NCBI RefSeq assembly: GCF_042242105.1
Contig: NC_092035.1
Location: 7,288,477-7,352,476, forward strand
Source: Pempheris klunzingeri
Lineage: Eukaryota > Chordata > Actinopteri > Acropomatiformes > Pempheridae
Reading direction: 5' to 3'
Length of the DNA stretch: 64,000 nucleotides
Of this stretch, positions 24,201 through 34,800 are shown piece after piece. Made by a program: the position numbers and the translations under genes. Position 1 is the stretch's first letter. Each line of letters starts with the position of its first letter. The notes under the pieces are model-generated. The model was given only the letters and a program-made list of their open reading frames with translations, had not been told where the DNA came from and did no database searches.

Positions 24201-27200
24201 CCCCGTAACATGTCTGGAACAAAAACATCCCAGCTAAAGTGATTCTAACTCTCCCCTCCACCCTGTATCATATTCACATTCAGGAGGAGATTGTAATAGA
24301 TAGCAGCTGATAGCAGCTATTGAGTTGCAAAGAGCCTGGGGCCAACTGGAAATTAGGTGCAACACCCACCAGGAACTGTTGGTGTTCACAGTGCTGTTTG
24401 TGTCACAGACAAACAGCACCATCAAGGCCACGAACCCAAAAATGCTCCGACACACATATTTCACAGCACTGAACGGTAGTTCGACACAACCATCAAGGCT
24501 TGGTGGGTTTTGTTGTTTTTCCTCAAGGCTACATTTGCCCATTACAAAGAGTGAAAAGAAAGCCATGAGGAGAACAAACGAAGAAAAACATTGACTTTTT
24601 CACACCTCATGTTCACGTAAAAGACATAAATAGATTCTTTTGGCCATAACTCCCTTCGGTTATGATGATATTTATTCATCGTCTTTCTGCAGTAACGGAG
24701 GTCTGGATCCACGGGTTCACAACTGCCGCAAAAGTCCAACAGCCAATGAACAATCAGACTACCAGAGAAATCTAAGCTCCTTCATGCTACACACACGCAG
24801 AGAATCAGATTAGAATAAATATATACTTATTTATATACAGCCATACCAATCCAGGTTAATCCACGGTTTGATTCCACTGATCAAATAAAAGCCTAAAACG
24901 TCCATAACTGACCACTGCAGGCACAACTGCAGTAAAATGGGAGGTAACAGTGAACCAGGGAGACAGTTTGGGTTGTGGTGGAACAAGCTGAAACTCTGAG
25001 GTAACAGGTGAACGTGTTAGCATTTTTCCACATCATTAGACACACCGGTGTTCATTAGGAGTTGTGTTTCTGTCCACCTGATGAATGTTAGTCCAATATT
25101 CACTCTCCTTTTGGCCTGCATGGTAAAATATCTGGACCGTTAGCTGCTAAATGCTCCACTGTGTTCACCAGCATGTTCATATGAGTGTCAGGCAGGTAGA
25201 GTACAGTGGGTCACCCCCACCATCATGAAGTGCTTCCAGATTAAAAGTTTCTAGGTAAAAACAAACAATGGAAGAAAAGGAAGTAACAATTCTCCCATTC
25301 AGGAAGCAGAAAACAATTATTACCCTCCCCGTTTGCGCTGACACAATATTCCACAAGCTAAAATAATTGGAGTAATCACACATTCATTAGGAAAACAGCC
25401 CCCCACATTCAGTCCTTTGTGCGTTCTTGTCATGCAGAGGCTGTCCTTGAGGCTGAGCAGTAATTAGAGCAGAGAGAAGGTGGCCTATTTCAAATTATTT
25501 CAACAAAACTTTCTAATAATGAAGGATTAGCTGCTGATATTTCATGATCTTACATAAGAAAATGATTCAGTACATTTGCTGGAAAATTCATGTGATCAGA
25601 GATGGGCAGTATTTCAAACAAATATATTTAAAATGCATGTTCAATTACGAAATACAGATTTTGTCATTTGTGTTTTGCTGTACAGAATGATATTTGTAAC
25701 AAAATATATTGAGGGCTTGTATTTGTGTATTTGAAATATATCAGGCTATCGAAGTTTGTTTCTGTTATTTTGTGTTTTGAAGGGTTAGGTCGGATCAAGA
25801 CTAACGCTTACAAAGTAACTAACTCACTAGACTAACTCACACAAAGTCACATGTTCTGCGAGGTCAAATGATTTTTTATCAAATTTTTGTTGAAGGACTC
25901 TGGTGGTGGTTTCAAAATACCACAGTTCTTGAGGGGATCTTTAATTGTGGTTTTCAAACAGTGCAACATTTACAGTATGTGTAGCCAAGCTAGAAAGTAC
26001 ACACACAATTGGGAAAGGGGCAGAAACCCACTGGAATACCACATTAGGTTACTTTGTCCTCTTTTTATGACACGGTGTTGCTGAATACTCGATTCTAACA
26101 GGTAAAGGGTGTCGGTGAAGATGGCTAGGCAGCAGTGTGTCAGGATCATATTCTCTTCCTGAACAAGTTGAAGAAAAACAGTTACAGCCACTATGAAATG
26201 CCCTTGCCCTTCAAAGTTAGACCTTTCCTACCTGACAATAAACAGCTCACCATTGTTAGGCTTACCCACCTCAAAAGGAAAATGTTAAAGGATGAGAGGC
26301 ACAAGGAAGATTATGTTAAGTTGATGGACAAGGTCATTGAGAAGGAAGATGCACAAAAGGATGAAGATGATGAAAGGGAAGGAGACATTCCTCATACTGG
26401 CGTTTCTCGTTCTATGAAGCTGGATAAACTGTGTGTGGTAAATGGTAAATGCTCTGTATTTGTAGAGCTCCTTTCTAGTCACTTCAACTAAGAGCTTTTA
26501 CATGACATCCTCATTCACACATCATTCATACAGGAATCGAAGTTGGAGGAGACCGTTCTTTCACACACATTCACACACGGAGGCTGCTTCAGGAGCAAGT
26601 GGGGGTTCAGTATCTTGCCCAAGGACACTTCAACATGTTCGCCCACAGGAGCTGGGGATCAAACCAGCGACCTTCTGACTGTTATGATTGTTCCGCTAAT
26701 TACAAGGATGCCAGTTTGAATGATCATCTTCTCCCAGGGCCTCCTGGGACTTAATGAACAATCTAACTGGTGTCCTTTTGTGATTTCAGCAGCAGCCACT
26801 GACGTGCAGTATTGAGAAGATGTCTCATCAGTTCCCTTTGTGTGAGGCTGACCTAAACTAGCTACGCTTCCTTTGGAAGAAAGGAGACTACATGCTGCTC
26901 CAAACACTCACTAGAGCGCTACGTGGATTAATCTGCCCCAGAAAATAGTCCCCAACAAATGCACTATTTCCTCCTGCTTGGGTCGCATTTGATGGAAAAC
27001 CTCAGTGAGTTGCTATTTGTTTTTTTTTAAATGATACTATATCTATGAGGTGTTTTAAAGATGAATGTCTTCAGTAGGAACCAATGAGTGGTACTGAGAC
27101 AGACTAACACATCACGTCTTTTCATGGGATTTGTAGATGATCGCAGACCAACCCTTTAAATAAAGCAGACTGCTCACCTACCTACACTCCAGTCCACCTC

Positions 27201-29960
27201 ATGGACGGCATCTCCATAGATGCCATGACGGCTCGTTCCCCTAAACGCTGCCGAGGCAAACATGGCCGTGTGCACTTGGAGGAAAGAGAGAAACAGCAGG
27301 AAAGGCCTCGCTGAGTTCCTGCAGAAACAGAACGTTTCACAGTTCCATCATCAACATTAAAATCAATATAGTGGAATAAAGAATGTGACGTCAGATCAAA
27401 CACAATTCACTGCAGCCTTTTCTTGTTTCTAATTGCATGTTCTCCAGCGTAGCATTAGGAAGATGATCATTTAACATCGATGTACCTCTCCATGAAGCCC
27501 ACTGCCTCATGAGTCATCCTCTGCGTCAGGTTTTCAGATGTGAACGGCTGCTCCACAATTCTGTGGTCCCTCATGAGAACACAATTGAAGTATGGGATAA
27601 TCATGACAAATCCTACTATCAGAGCCGTTACCATGACCACCAGAAGCAGCACACTCAGAAACAGCCCTTTGCAGATGGGGATGATGCCACTGTAGTGGAG
27701 TAAGACCGCAGTGACCAAGACAAGGCCCAGTGTCCTATAAGGTAAATGTCTATAGAACTGGAACACAGTTCCGTGTGCAGGCTGGCAGTCTCGCAAGTTC
27801 GTCAAGGGGATACCAAAGAAATAGTTAAAGCCGTGGATGCTGGGGTGGTGGCAGTGGTCGCCACTGCTTTTACAGTTGAGTCCTAGGTGCCATTTTCCTG
27901 GGTGACAGAAGAAGTGACAGAAGAAAGAAAATGAAAACCTGAGACTGCAGCAGTCATTAAAAACGCTATTTTGTGTTGAATTTGGAGAAACCACCTGTAA
28001 TATCAGTTGTGTTGAGCTATTTCAATTATTTCTTGTTTGAGCTGTTCATTGAACACAGCTGGAAGTTTGTACATTTTGCCAATACACCTAATTTGCTATG
28101 GGGGTTTAATCATTCAATCATGTAACTGAAAGCTGTGATAGAAAACCTAGTCCTTTCTGAGTAAATGATTTTACAAACTTGAGTGGGATAAAACTAAAAG
28201 TTATCAACAAGAACAGCACACAGCACTGTCACATTTTACCTGAACCTAATTCCTGGACAGATTTAGTTTTTCCACATTAAGTGAATGCAGTTAAGTGCAG
28301 TCGAAAACCTTTAACACAGAACTAACGTGTAAAATCTGAGAGGATGATCTTGCCATAAGCAGTAAGAGCCACACTGATTGCAGCATACCAATAAGAGCAG
28401 TGTCGTAGCCTTGTTGTTTGGCGATCTTGGCAAAGGTAACCTCTTGGCTAGGAAGACCTCCAGATGCTGCATTGAATATAAAGACAAGAGGTCTGTTCTT
28501 ACCAGCTACACCTGTGGAAAATAAAGGATAAGGAAATCAAACCACTATTATATATCATATATATAGAGAGAGAGGCAAGGGGTGGTCACTCCAAATGTTG
28601 ATTCAATTTAGATTTTTCTTCTGTTTGCTCACTTTGCATTTTGTAAATCAATAGAAATAAACAATTACATTTTATTATTCTTACTTTACAGCATTCTTCA
28701 CACGTTTGCACAGTCCTGTATGTATATTTGATCTTCTACAGTCTGTCTGAAGTCAGAATGATACAACTATCTGCATCTTTAATAATCACATGAATAAATA
28801 AAAAGGCTTTCTGCAGAACGTGAAGTAAAGAACAGTCTAGTGTGACGGTGTTTGACAACTCTGTTGTGTGTGGACCAACATTAAACACCATGTCAGTCAG
28901 TAGAGGTTTTTTGTGTGGTGGCTTTGAACTGGCCTGATCGTATCGGATATCGCCCGGTGAGAAATGCTGCCCTGCTGGGAGTGCAGACGCTCGCTGCAGC
29001 GATGTGCTGCGTCAGCTTCACCCCTTCCTGTGCCAGCCGGTCAATATTGGGGGTCCTGCAGATGAAGTCACAGGGAAGATTCAGTCAGACATTCTGAGAG
29101 AAGAACGCAGAAACGTGTGATGTAAGAGCAACGTGACGTCCAAATTTACAGCAGGAAGAAAGGATCATTTCGTTCAAATTAAAAGGCCTTGGTATTCAGT
29201 TTGACATTTTGCAATACAATCCCCAGGTTTTCAAATCAATACCAAAACATTACTTTTTTTCAAAAGAAAGGGACTTTACATGAAAATAGCCTAAATATTT
29301 AAACCTGAATTAATTCAGTTTAGAGCGCACCAGGCTAGAATCACAGCAGGGGCATTCTGTCGGAAATCAATCACTTCCTGACCTCACCCCTGTTCTCCTA
29401 CATGTCAGCTTGTATGGAAGTGTTAGAACGTGATTTGGTCGACCACAGTGATCAATCACTGTGACGGTCACCAGGGGGCAAATTTTGAGAGAAAGATAGC
29501 AATCCACAGAGCAGATCAAGACCAAACTTTTAAATTAAGAGAGATGATTCTGTAATCCCCACTTGAGAAAGATCTAGGCGACAGTGGCAGGAAGACCTCT
29601 CCCGTAATAAGAAGAAACCTGAGACAGATACCGGCTCAGGGCGGCTGTCTGTCCACACACCTCAGTGGTAACAGCTCTACAGGCTGCAGCCATCAAAACC
29701 ACAGCTTGCTCCATTTATGTGAATGACTCTTCCACGTGAAGTGTCTTCCTAAACCACAGCAGTAATACAACAGTCAAAGCACCCAGCCCGACAATATGCC
29801 TTCACCTCAGTGTCGTATTGCCATAGCAGCCCAGGTCTCCGATCCCTAGGTCATCCACCATGATCAGGACGAAATTGGGCTGGCTGCTTTCTCGAAGAGA
29901 CACACAGCTCACCTCCAAGAGCAGCAGCTGCAGAAAGGATGGCGGCCATCTGGACTTCAT
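20912..29960 (-). CDS. sts: sts: steroid sulfatase-like membrane arylsulfatase, nine coding exons, 573 aa
   Basis: Family S1 sulfatase hydrolysing 3-hydroxysteroid sulfates at the ER membrane. Joining, 5' to 3', 29960-29806, 29055-28934, 28511-28389, 27897-27486, 27318-27182, 23676-23539, 22571-22412, 22115-21994 and 21264-20912 keeps one frame of 573 codons plus TAG. Human STS has 583 residues. Seen in the protein: a hydrophobic N-terminus; DDLGIGD (metal-binding Asp36 and Asp37); CTPSR with Cys76, the residue converted to formylglycine; GKWHLG (Lys135, His137); a membrane hairpin at about 186-206 and 211-236; His287 in QVHTAM; SDQGAH (Asp339, Gln340); and Lys365. All expected catalytic positions are kept. 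The hairpin is shared by STS and the ARSD/E/F/H group, but [18 protein letters not shown] and the position between pnpla4 and anos1 favour STS. One intron uses a GC donor. Confidence 0.93.
21994..22115 (-). CDS. sts: sts coding exon 8
   Basis: Encodes [20 protein letters not shown] and [20 protein letters not shown]. The [13 protein letters not shown] block is STS-like; the corresponding ARSE block is more divergent. Acceptor GGCCTGCAG, donor GTAAGT. Confidence 0.94.
22412..22571 (-). CDS. sts: sts coding exon 7
   Basis: Encodes [20 protein letters not shown], including active-site Lys365, then [15 protein letters not shown], ending PQD plus two bases. Acceptor CTGAGCAG, donor GTGAGG. Nearly colinear with the human segment [16 protein letters not shown]. 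Confidence 0.94.
23539..23676 (-). CDS. sts: sts coding exon 6 (metal-binding Asp/Gln)
   Basis: Encodes [20 protein letters not shown] and [20 protein letters not shown], ending GIYKG. Asp339 and Gln340 match the calcium ligands of human STS. Acceptor CTTCTCAG, donor GTACAG. Confidence 0.94.
24230..24780 (-). repeat. unexplained block in sts intron, possibly a dispersed repeat
   Basis: Lies in the intron between sts exons 5 and 6. It has two adjacent minus-strand frames (24566-24234 and 24739-24542) without a recognised domain, and a perfect 11-base hairpin at 24391-24419. The combination looks like a repeat, but only one copy is in the window. Confidence 0.3.
25600..25790. repeat. A/T-rich interspersed repeat
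   Basis: Starts GATGGGCAGTATTTCAAACA and alternates short poly-A/T runs with TTTGTATTT-type motifs, as in a common fish MITE-like repeat that begins with GGTGGGCAGTA. In an sts intron. Confidence 0.4.
26105..26436 (+). mobile_element. BEL/Pao LTR retrotransposon pol fragment
   Basis: In the intron between sts exons 5 and 6, on the opposite strand, the frame encodes [40 protein letters not shown] and [10 protein letters not shown]. These follow the order of the conserved region upstream of the reverse transcriptase in BEL/Pao elements (MPLPF, LKRK, DY, IPHxGV). The frame is cut at its 3' end by a SINE copy starting near 26437. No LTRs are visible, so this is an old, inactive piece. Confidence 0.75.
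26437..26712 (-). mobile_element. tRNA-derived SINE, most complete copy
   Basis: Starts GGTAAATGGTAAATGCTCTG and ends with GGGGATCAAACCAGCGACC. Reverse-complemented, that end gives GGTCGCTGGTTTGATCCCC, a tRNA T-arm/B box. The tRNA-like head is thus at the right, so the element runs on the minus strand. It interrupts the BEL/Pao fragment. Confidence 0.75.
27182..27318 (-). CDS. sts: sts coding exon 5 (active-site His)
   Basis: Encodes [20 protein letters not shown], with active-site His287, and ends [14 protein letters not shown] plus one base before donor GTAGGT. A second, better-looking GTGAGC four bases downstream would break the frame with exon 6. Confidence 0.93.
27486..27897 (-). CDS. 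sts: sts coding exon 4 (catalytic Lys/His and membrane hairpin)
   Basis: The largest internal exon, 412 bases. It starts with GKWHLGLNC (active-site Lys135 and His137), then [20 protein letters not shown], then two hydrophobic stretches separated by a short turn (about residues 186-206 and 211-236). These correspond to the antiparallel membrane helices of STS. It then carries an NLT glycosylation sequon at Asn256. Acceptor CACCCAG, donor GTACAT. Confidence 0.94.
28389..28511 (-). CDS. sts: sts coding exon 3
   Basis: After acceptor TTTTCCACAG encodes [20 protein letters not shown] and ends [14 protein letters not shown] before donor GTATGC. Human STS has [27 protein letters not shown] at this place. 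Confidence 0.93.
28934..29055 (-). CDS. sts: sts coding exon 2 (formylglycine motif)
   Basis: Encodes [20 protein letters not shown] and then [19 protein letters not shown]. Cys76 of CTPSR is the residue modified to formylglycine. The exon must end after TCAG to keep frame with exon 3. The following bases are GCCAGT, so the donor is GC, not GT. Confidence 0.92.
29495..29690. repeat. dispersed repeat, copy 1
   Basis: Shares AGACCAAACTTT, AATCCCCAC, ACAGTGGCAGGAAGA and AAGAAACCTGAG-type phrases with 47005-47345. Located in sts intron 1. Confidence 0.6.
29806..29960 (-). CDS. sts: sts coding exon 1 (start, signal sequence, metal-binding Asp pair)
   Basis: Starts at ATG 29960-29958. A leucine-rich segment ([14 protein letters not shown]) is followed by [20 protein letters not shown], which carries the first two metal-binding aspartates. 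Donor GTGAAG. A CAG lies directly before the ATG, so an untranslated exon may precede it. Confidence 0.92.
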
Positions 29961-30751
29961 GCTGTCAGAGCTGATGCACGAGAGGAGAACAGAGCAGTAG
30001 TGATCCTACTGCAGGAAATGTGGGTGTTACATGTATTAGACAAGGAGACAGTGATGTTTGTTTGGCCTCTCTCAGGTGCACTAATATGCATCAGCAGGTG
30101 ATAATCACAGAAGACTGACAGAGGGGCATTATACTGAACTGCCATTTGTCTTCACTTTTCATTTCACCTCACAACATTTATATTCCACAACATTTTGGAG
30201 CTAAATATTCTTCTTTCTACTTTTACTGCATTGATTTCACACTTTTCCCAGACTTCAGCTGATCAGACAGAACGGCCTGTATAGATTAATGAGTAGATCA
30301 CAGGGGTTGATCTTAAATCCGGACGCTCCAGAGGCTCAAAGGTGGCTTTCTTGTAACCTGCTGAATCACTAATGGTCACAGGCCTCAACCTGCAAACATA
30401 ACCTGGTTACGCTGAAAAGCACTTCCCTCTTTTCCCTGTTGATATTCTCTCTGAGTGATGTCGATTCTCAGCTGAAGGAACATGTTATACTGTACATGCT
30501 GACCCCCCCCACGCCGCCCCAAGACTACCCCTGATAGCACAGTGTTCTGTGGCAACATGCCCATACTGTGCTTCTCTCACAGCCCAGACTCATACACACA
30601 GGTTACCCACAAGGCCACCTTCCTTACATTGGGGGGGTTGGGTGATTGTTTGTTCATCTTGATAGACTGTCAGGGCAGAGGATTACCCAAAGTCACACCT
30701 TCACAGTGCTCATTGTTTCCAACAGGAACCATGAAAAGTTTTAATAATGCA

Positions 30752-30812
30752 AAATAATTGCAGATTAATTTTCAGTCCATCAACTAATCAATTAAAGTTT
30801 CAGCTGTACTTG
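30752..30812. mobile_element. half copy of the 5475-5767 MITE family
   Basis: GATTAATTTTCAGTCCATCA and ACTAATCAATTAAAGTTTCA correspond to one end of the MITE-like element at 5475-5767. Confidence 0.5.
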
Positions 30813-30854
30813 TATAAACTGTTAAGTGGTTTCATTCAGAATAAAACATCATAT

Positions 30855-30857
<3 letters not shown>

Positions 30858-30887
<30 letters not shown>
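30858..30887 (+). repeat. (AC)15 microsatellite
   Basis: An uninterrupted AC run upstream of sts. Confidence 0.95.
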
Positions 30888-30889
<2 letters not shown>

Positions 30890-30972
30890 CCAGACTTTGA
30901 GCTGGAGATAACTGGACTGGACACATGCTGAGTTTCAGTTTTGTGTGTGTGATCAGGAGTGTGTGACATGCA

Positions 30973-30973
<1 letters not shown>

Positions 30974-31031
<58 letters not shown>
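30974..31031 (+). repeat. (CA)29 microsatellite
   Basis: An uninterrupted 58-base CA run, the longest in the window, ending about 70 bases before the candidate sts promoter region. Confidence 0.97.
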
Positions 31032-31033
<2 letters not shown>

Positions 31034-31099
31034 GTAGTGTCGCCAGGTGAAGAAGGAGCCCTGTAACGTCACTCAGGTGTTCTTCTTACCTTCACGTCA

Positions 31100-31260
31100 C
31101 CCCCTGCACTGTGTCTTCTAGAAGGGCTGTAGCCTCACAGTCTACGGTGACTGGTGAATATCGCGATAACACCGGTGCGACCCTGCTGCGTCAGTTAGCC
31201 GCAATGCAAGGCAGCATTTCCGGTCTGGAGTTTCACAACAAAACTCGATGGGCACTTGGC
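31100..31260 (-). promoter_or_regulatory. candidate sts promoter / CpG cluster
   Basis: About 1.2 kb upstream of the sts start codon is a short stretch with far more CpG than its surroundings, including the palindrome TATCGCGATA at 31159-31168 and nearby CCGGTGCGACC. Fish promoters and untranslated first exons often look like this. No TATA box is seen. The link to sts rests on position alone. Confidence 0.35.
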
Positions 31261-31420
31261 AGAAATGGAAAGAAATGTTTACAGGTGACATTCAGACTGA
31301 AGCCTCAGAGACTGTCCACCAAACTGAGCTGTGTGCTCAGTGAAAAAGTGTCAGTGCAGGAAAGTGCTCAGAATGCTTCATGTGGACGTCACATCGGCCG
31401 GCCATTCTGGGGAGCTTAGA

Positions 31421-31480
31421 TTTCATAAGATAAGATAAACTTTATTCATTAAACACCAGAGAAATTCACTTGTTCCAGTA
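31421..31480 (-). mobile_element. LINE 3' tail fragment
   Basis: Reverse-complemented, the segment reads GAATTTCTCTGGTGTTTAAT then GAATAAAGTTTATCTTATCT, the end of an L2/Rex-like LINE with its short tandem tail. Confidence 0.55.
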
Positions 31481-31568
31481 GCTTAGCAGTCAAGAATAAA
31501 TAAAGTAGTATATAGTATACTACATGCCATTATTCTTCAAACCTGGGCCCACTGCTTTACTTTTTACG

Positions 31569-31674
31569 TTTTAGATGGTTCCCTGCTCCAACATGCCTGA
31601 TTCAGATGATCAGCTCATCATCCAGCTCTGCATTCATTTGAATTAGGTGTGCTGGAGCAGGGAAACATCTAAAA
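31569..31674. repeat. imperfect inverted repeat, MITE-like
   Basis: The left arm 31569-31603 (TTTTAGATGGTTCCCTGCTC...) and the right arm 31640-31674 (...GAGCAGGGAAACATCTAAAA) are complementary over 35 bases with about five mismatches, around a 36-base loop. Confidence 0.8.
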
Positions 31675-31689
31675 CATGCAGGACAGACA

Positions 31690-31845
31690 AACCAACTTGT
31701 GTTCACACCTCCGGGCTGTTTAGAGCACGGGGAGAACAAACTCCACACAGAAAGGCTCAAGGTTAAAACCGCAACCCTGCTCACCAGCAGAACCTGGAAC
31801 CTTGTTGCTGTGAGGCAACAGTGCAAACCACCGTGCTGCTCTTAA
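31690..31845 (-). mobile_element. SINE-like copy, minus orientation
   Basis: Reverse-complemented, it reads GTTGCCTCACAGCAACAAGG, TTCCAGGTTCTG and CTTTCTGTGTGGAGTTTG, the head of the family seen at 7803 and 45210. Confidence 0.6.
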
Positions 31846-34800
31846 CAAGAGACATGTAGAACTAAAACAACAACACATCCGAAATAGAAAGCATATACAA
31901 GAGCATTTGGAAACAAAATTAAGCATTTCAAAACCACAAATTTCAAAGTTTTACAGAAAGTCCTGCTATCCTTCTACTCTGCTGCATTGCAGAGCATCCT
32001 GACAGGAATCATAACCGCCCAGTATTAGAACAGCTCCTTTCTCCCTGCACTGCATAGCCTCTACAACTGGAGGCTCTGCATGAGCAGAGAAAGAAGGACG
32101 TTCATCCCTTTGTGGCCCGCCCGGTTGATGTGGCGGTGTTGTTTGGCCTGGCCAATTGCAGCACACACGTGTCTCCATGCAGGTAATGTGCATGTTGACA
32201 CTGGTCTCCCCACATTGAAGCACAGCTGACTGCTGGTCCCCCGCTGGAAGCTCTCTGGAGTGGCTTTGTATCCACTCACATGGTCGGCATCCATCCCTGA
32301 CAAACGGCTGCTGTTTTGTCTCTCTTTTGGGGCTCCGCTCTGGCTCTCTGTGGCACCGCGCCACTGACTGTTTGGGCTCTATGGTTTCATGGCAGTTGTT
32401 CTGCTCCTTTTTAGCTCTGCGTTGAGCAGTCATGCCGTATGCCAGATTTTATTTACTGTATTAGTTGCCTTACTTATTTCTATTTATTGGTTTGACACTT
32501 TGCATCTTGTTACTGATTTTGCTTATTTGCATCGTGTTTATTGTGTTGCATTTCATGATTTGTGTCTGCACCAGCAGTACCTAGCACGTCATGACATTTT
32601 TATTAACCCATGTCTCTGTTGGGACAGGTGCTGTGGGCCGAGGGCGGCAGTCCAATTCCCTGGATCCCTTCATTTGTGGTTCCTTCCCCTTTTTGGGCCC
32701 TTCCTGAGTGCTCGATTTAATCTCTAGAATAAAATTTGATGTTGACATTTTAGTTTTGTTGTGCGTTTTTAGATTTACTATTGGAAAATAAACTCTTAAC
32801 AGAAACAGTCTCGCCCAGTGGTTTAATCAACCTGTGTGACCTTCATAGTTAAATTTATCCTTGGGGTGAAATTCCCCCAGGTGGCAGCATCACAACAATT
32901 TGACCTCCAGCTCCACAAGTAAAATGGCATGCTGTGTCACTACTCAATGCCAGAATATCCAGAAACAGAGCCACATAGAGTCAAAACAGCAGTTGTGTCA
33001 GGGAAGGGTGCCGATTGGTCACAATTGCGGCCACTTAAAAGGCAACATAACAATTAATGGTAAATGTATACAATGTATAGCAGTTTTAGGGTAATGTAAA
33101 GGCATACATACCACACTGCAAAGGCCCAGCTTCCAGGGGGGACCAGCAGTGAGCCGTGCTATTATCTGGGGAGTGTCACTGAGGCAGAGGAGCGACAGAG
33201 CATTACCTGTATGGAGACGAATGTGTGCCGAGGTCGGCCAGGCCAAACAAGGCACTGCCATGCCAAAGGGCTGCAGTGACCCCGAGGGGATGAGTGGCAG
33301 CAGAAGCAGATAGCCTGAGGAACTGCCACCCACCTGAATATAAAGGTTCACGGTGCTGCACCCAACTGGCAGGGAGGGGGACGCTCTCCGGCTGAAGTAA
33401 TGTTGAAGCACTTTGAGTGGTCGAAAAGACTAAAAAGACTTTATAGAGGTGAAATCCATTTACTGAACATGAAGGCCTGATATGTCTGTGGCAGATCAAG
33501 GACATCAGTATTTGTCAGTCTGGTAATGAGCACCATTTGGAGTGAAGGGACAGCTGGAGCAGTAGCTGTGAACATCTCATGCTGCACAAAGGTGCCTTGT
33601 TATAGGTACATTTTATCGTTTACACGACTATTGTTTTGTAAGAAGGATATTTCCCTTCGTTTTTTATCAGCGTCTGGTAGTTCCCCGTTCAGGAGCAGTA
33701 GACTGATCCAGGGCGCTGAGATGGAGCCAGGCCTCTGCAGATGTGGCCACATACAGTTTCCCAGGGTCATCGCCCCTTCCACTGCTGGGCTCGTTCTGTG
33801 TGGAGGGAAGATGTCACAGGCAGCGATCTAATTAAAGTCTGCTGTAATCCAAACCAATTCAAACATAGAATAAAATAATAATAGCAAAGAAATGGACGAA
33901 GTTTGGAGGAGTTCTACCTAGCGGCTGTGTGTGTCTTTGATCTTCCAATAGTTCACTGTCACTGTCGAATAGTATTTTTACTTGAAATGCACATTCTTAA
34001 TCAGTACCAAGCTCTCCCAGTGTGTTACTTCCCACACCTTTTCCCTTTAGAATTTAGAAAGTGAAATTCTATCATCTCTACATTGACTGTTTGTACATTT
34101 TAGAGTAGATTTTGAAGGTTGGCTCGAGCCTTAGTGCAGCACATACGCTGTGTGGTCTCTTTGGAGGCTCAGACACGCTGGAGGAGAAAAAGCAAGCTAG
34201 CTCTCTATCTTCATTTAAATGTTATTGCATTTGTTCTTTTTTCATGTGTTTAACTGTGCCTTGCATTGATTTGTCTTTTATTACACTGCATATTTCTTGG
34301 TTTTATGTCTTGTACACTAATATATTTGCATATTATCTGCATATCACAGTGGCCAGTGCTGTTTTTGTGCACCTTGATGTTGTAATATATCTTCTCCTAT
34401 ATTTCTTCAATATATCTTCACTTCAATAAATACTGTTACCAAAACATATCAATTACATGTTTTTATATAGTCTATTGGTTGTGTTTTTCAATTTCATCAC
34501 TAATTTCTACGTCCTATAACCTTTTCCTCGTCCTGAAATGTGTGATATTTTCCTCTGCACCTCGTGTTGCACAGCCATCACACAAAATGAAGTTACTGTA
34601 GCTTTTTCAACCAACTTCCTACTTCATGGTCACAGTCATACACAGCCTCAACATGTTTTCAATCCACACAAATGGCAGGTGTCCTCGCTATTCAAATCCC
34701 TTTTGAATCCATGGGATTTTTTTTTCTGCACCTGATGTGTTCTGGTGAATTTAGGAAGCAGAGGAAGTGTGGAGAAATACTGGCATCTATTGTTTGGGTC

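Noticed and set aside
27467..27481. Extension of sts exon 4 beyond the splice donor (MERYIDVK then stop)
   Set aside because: The GTACAT donor after MER restores exact alignment to exon 5. The extension is intronic.
20912..29960. Calling the sulfatase ARSE, ARSD or ARSH
   Set aside because: The membrane hairpin is shared, but conserved blocks in exons 8 and 9 and the gene neighbourhood fit STS better. A phylogeny would settle it.
30974..31031. Possible CRISPR or other direct-repeat array
   Set aside because: A simple CA dinucleotide tract in a vertebrate genome; no spacers.
31111..31419. 102-codon plus-strand frame starting next to the CpG cluster
   Set aside because: No domain, no partner exon, and it overlaps the likely sts promoter on the opposite strand. 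Open frames of this length are expected by chance in CpG-richer DNA.
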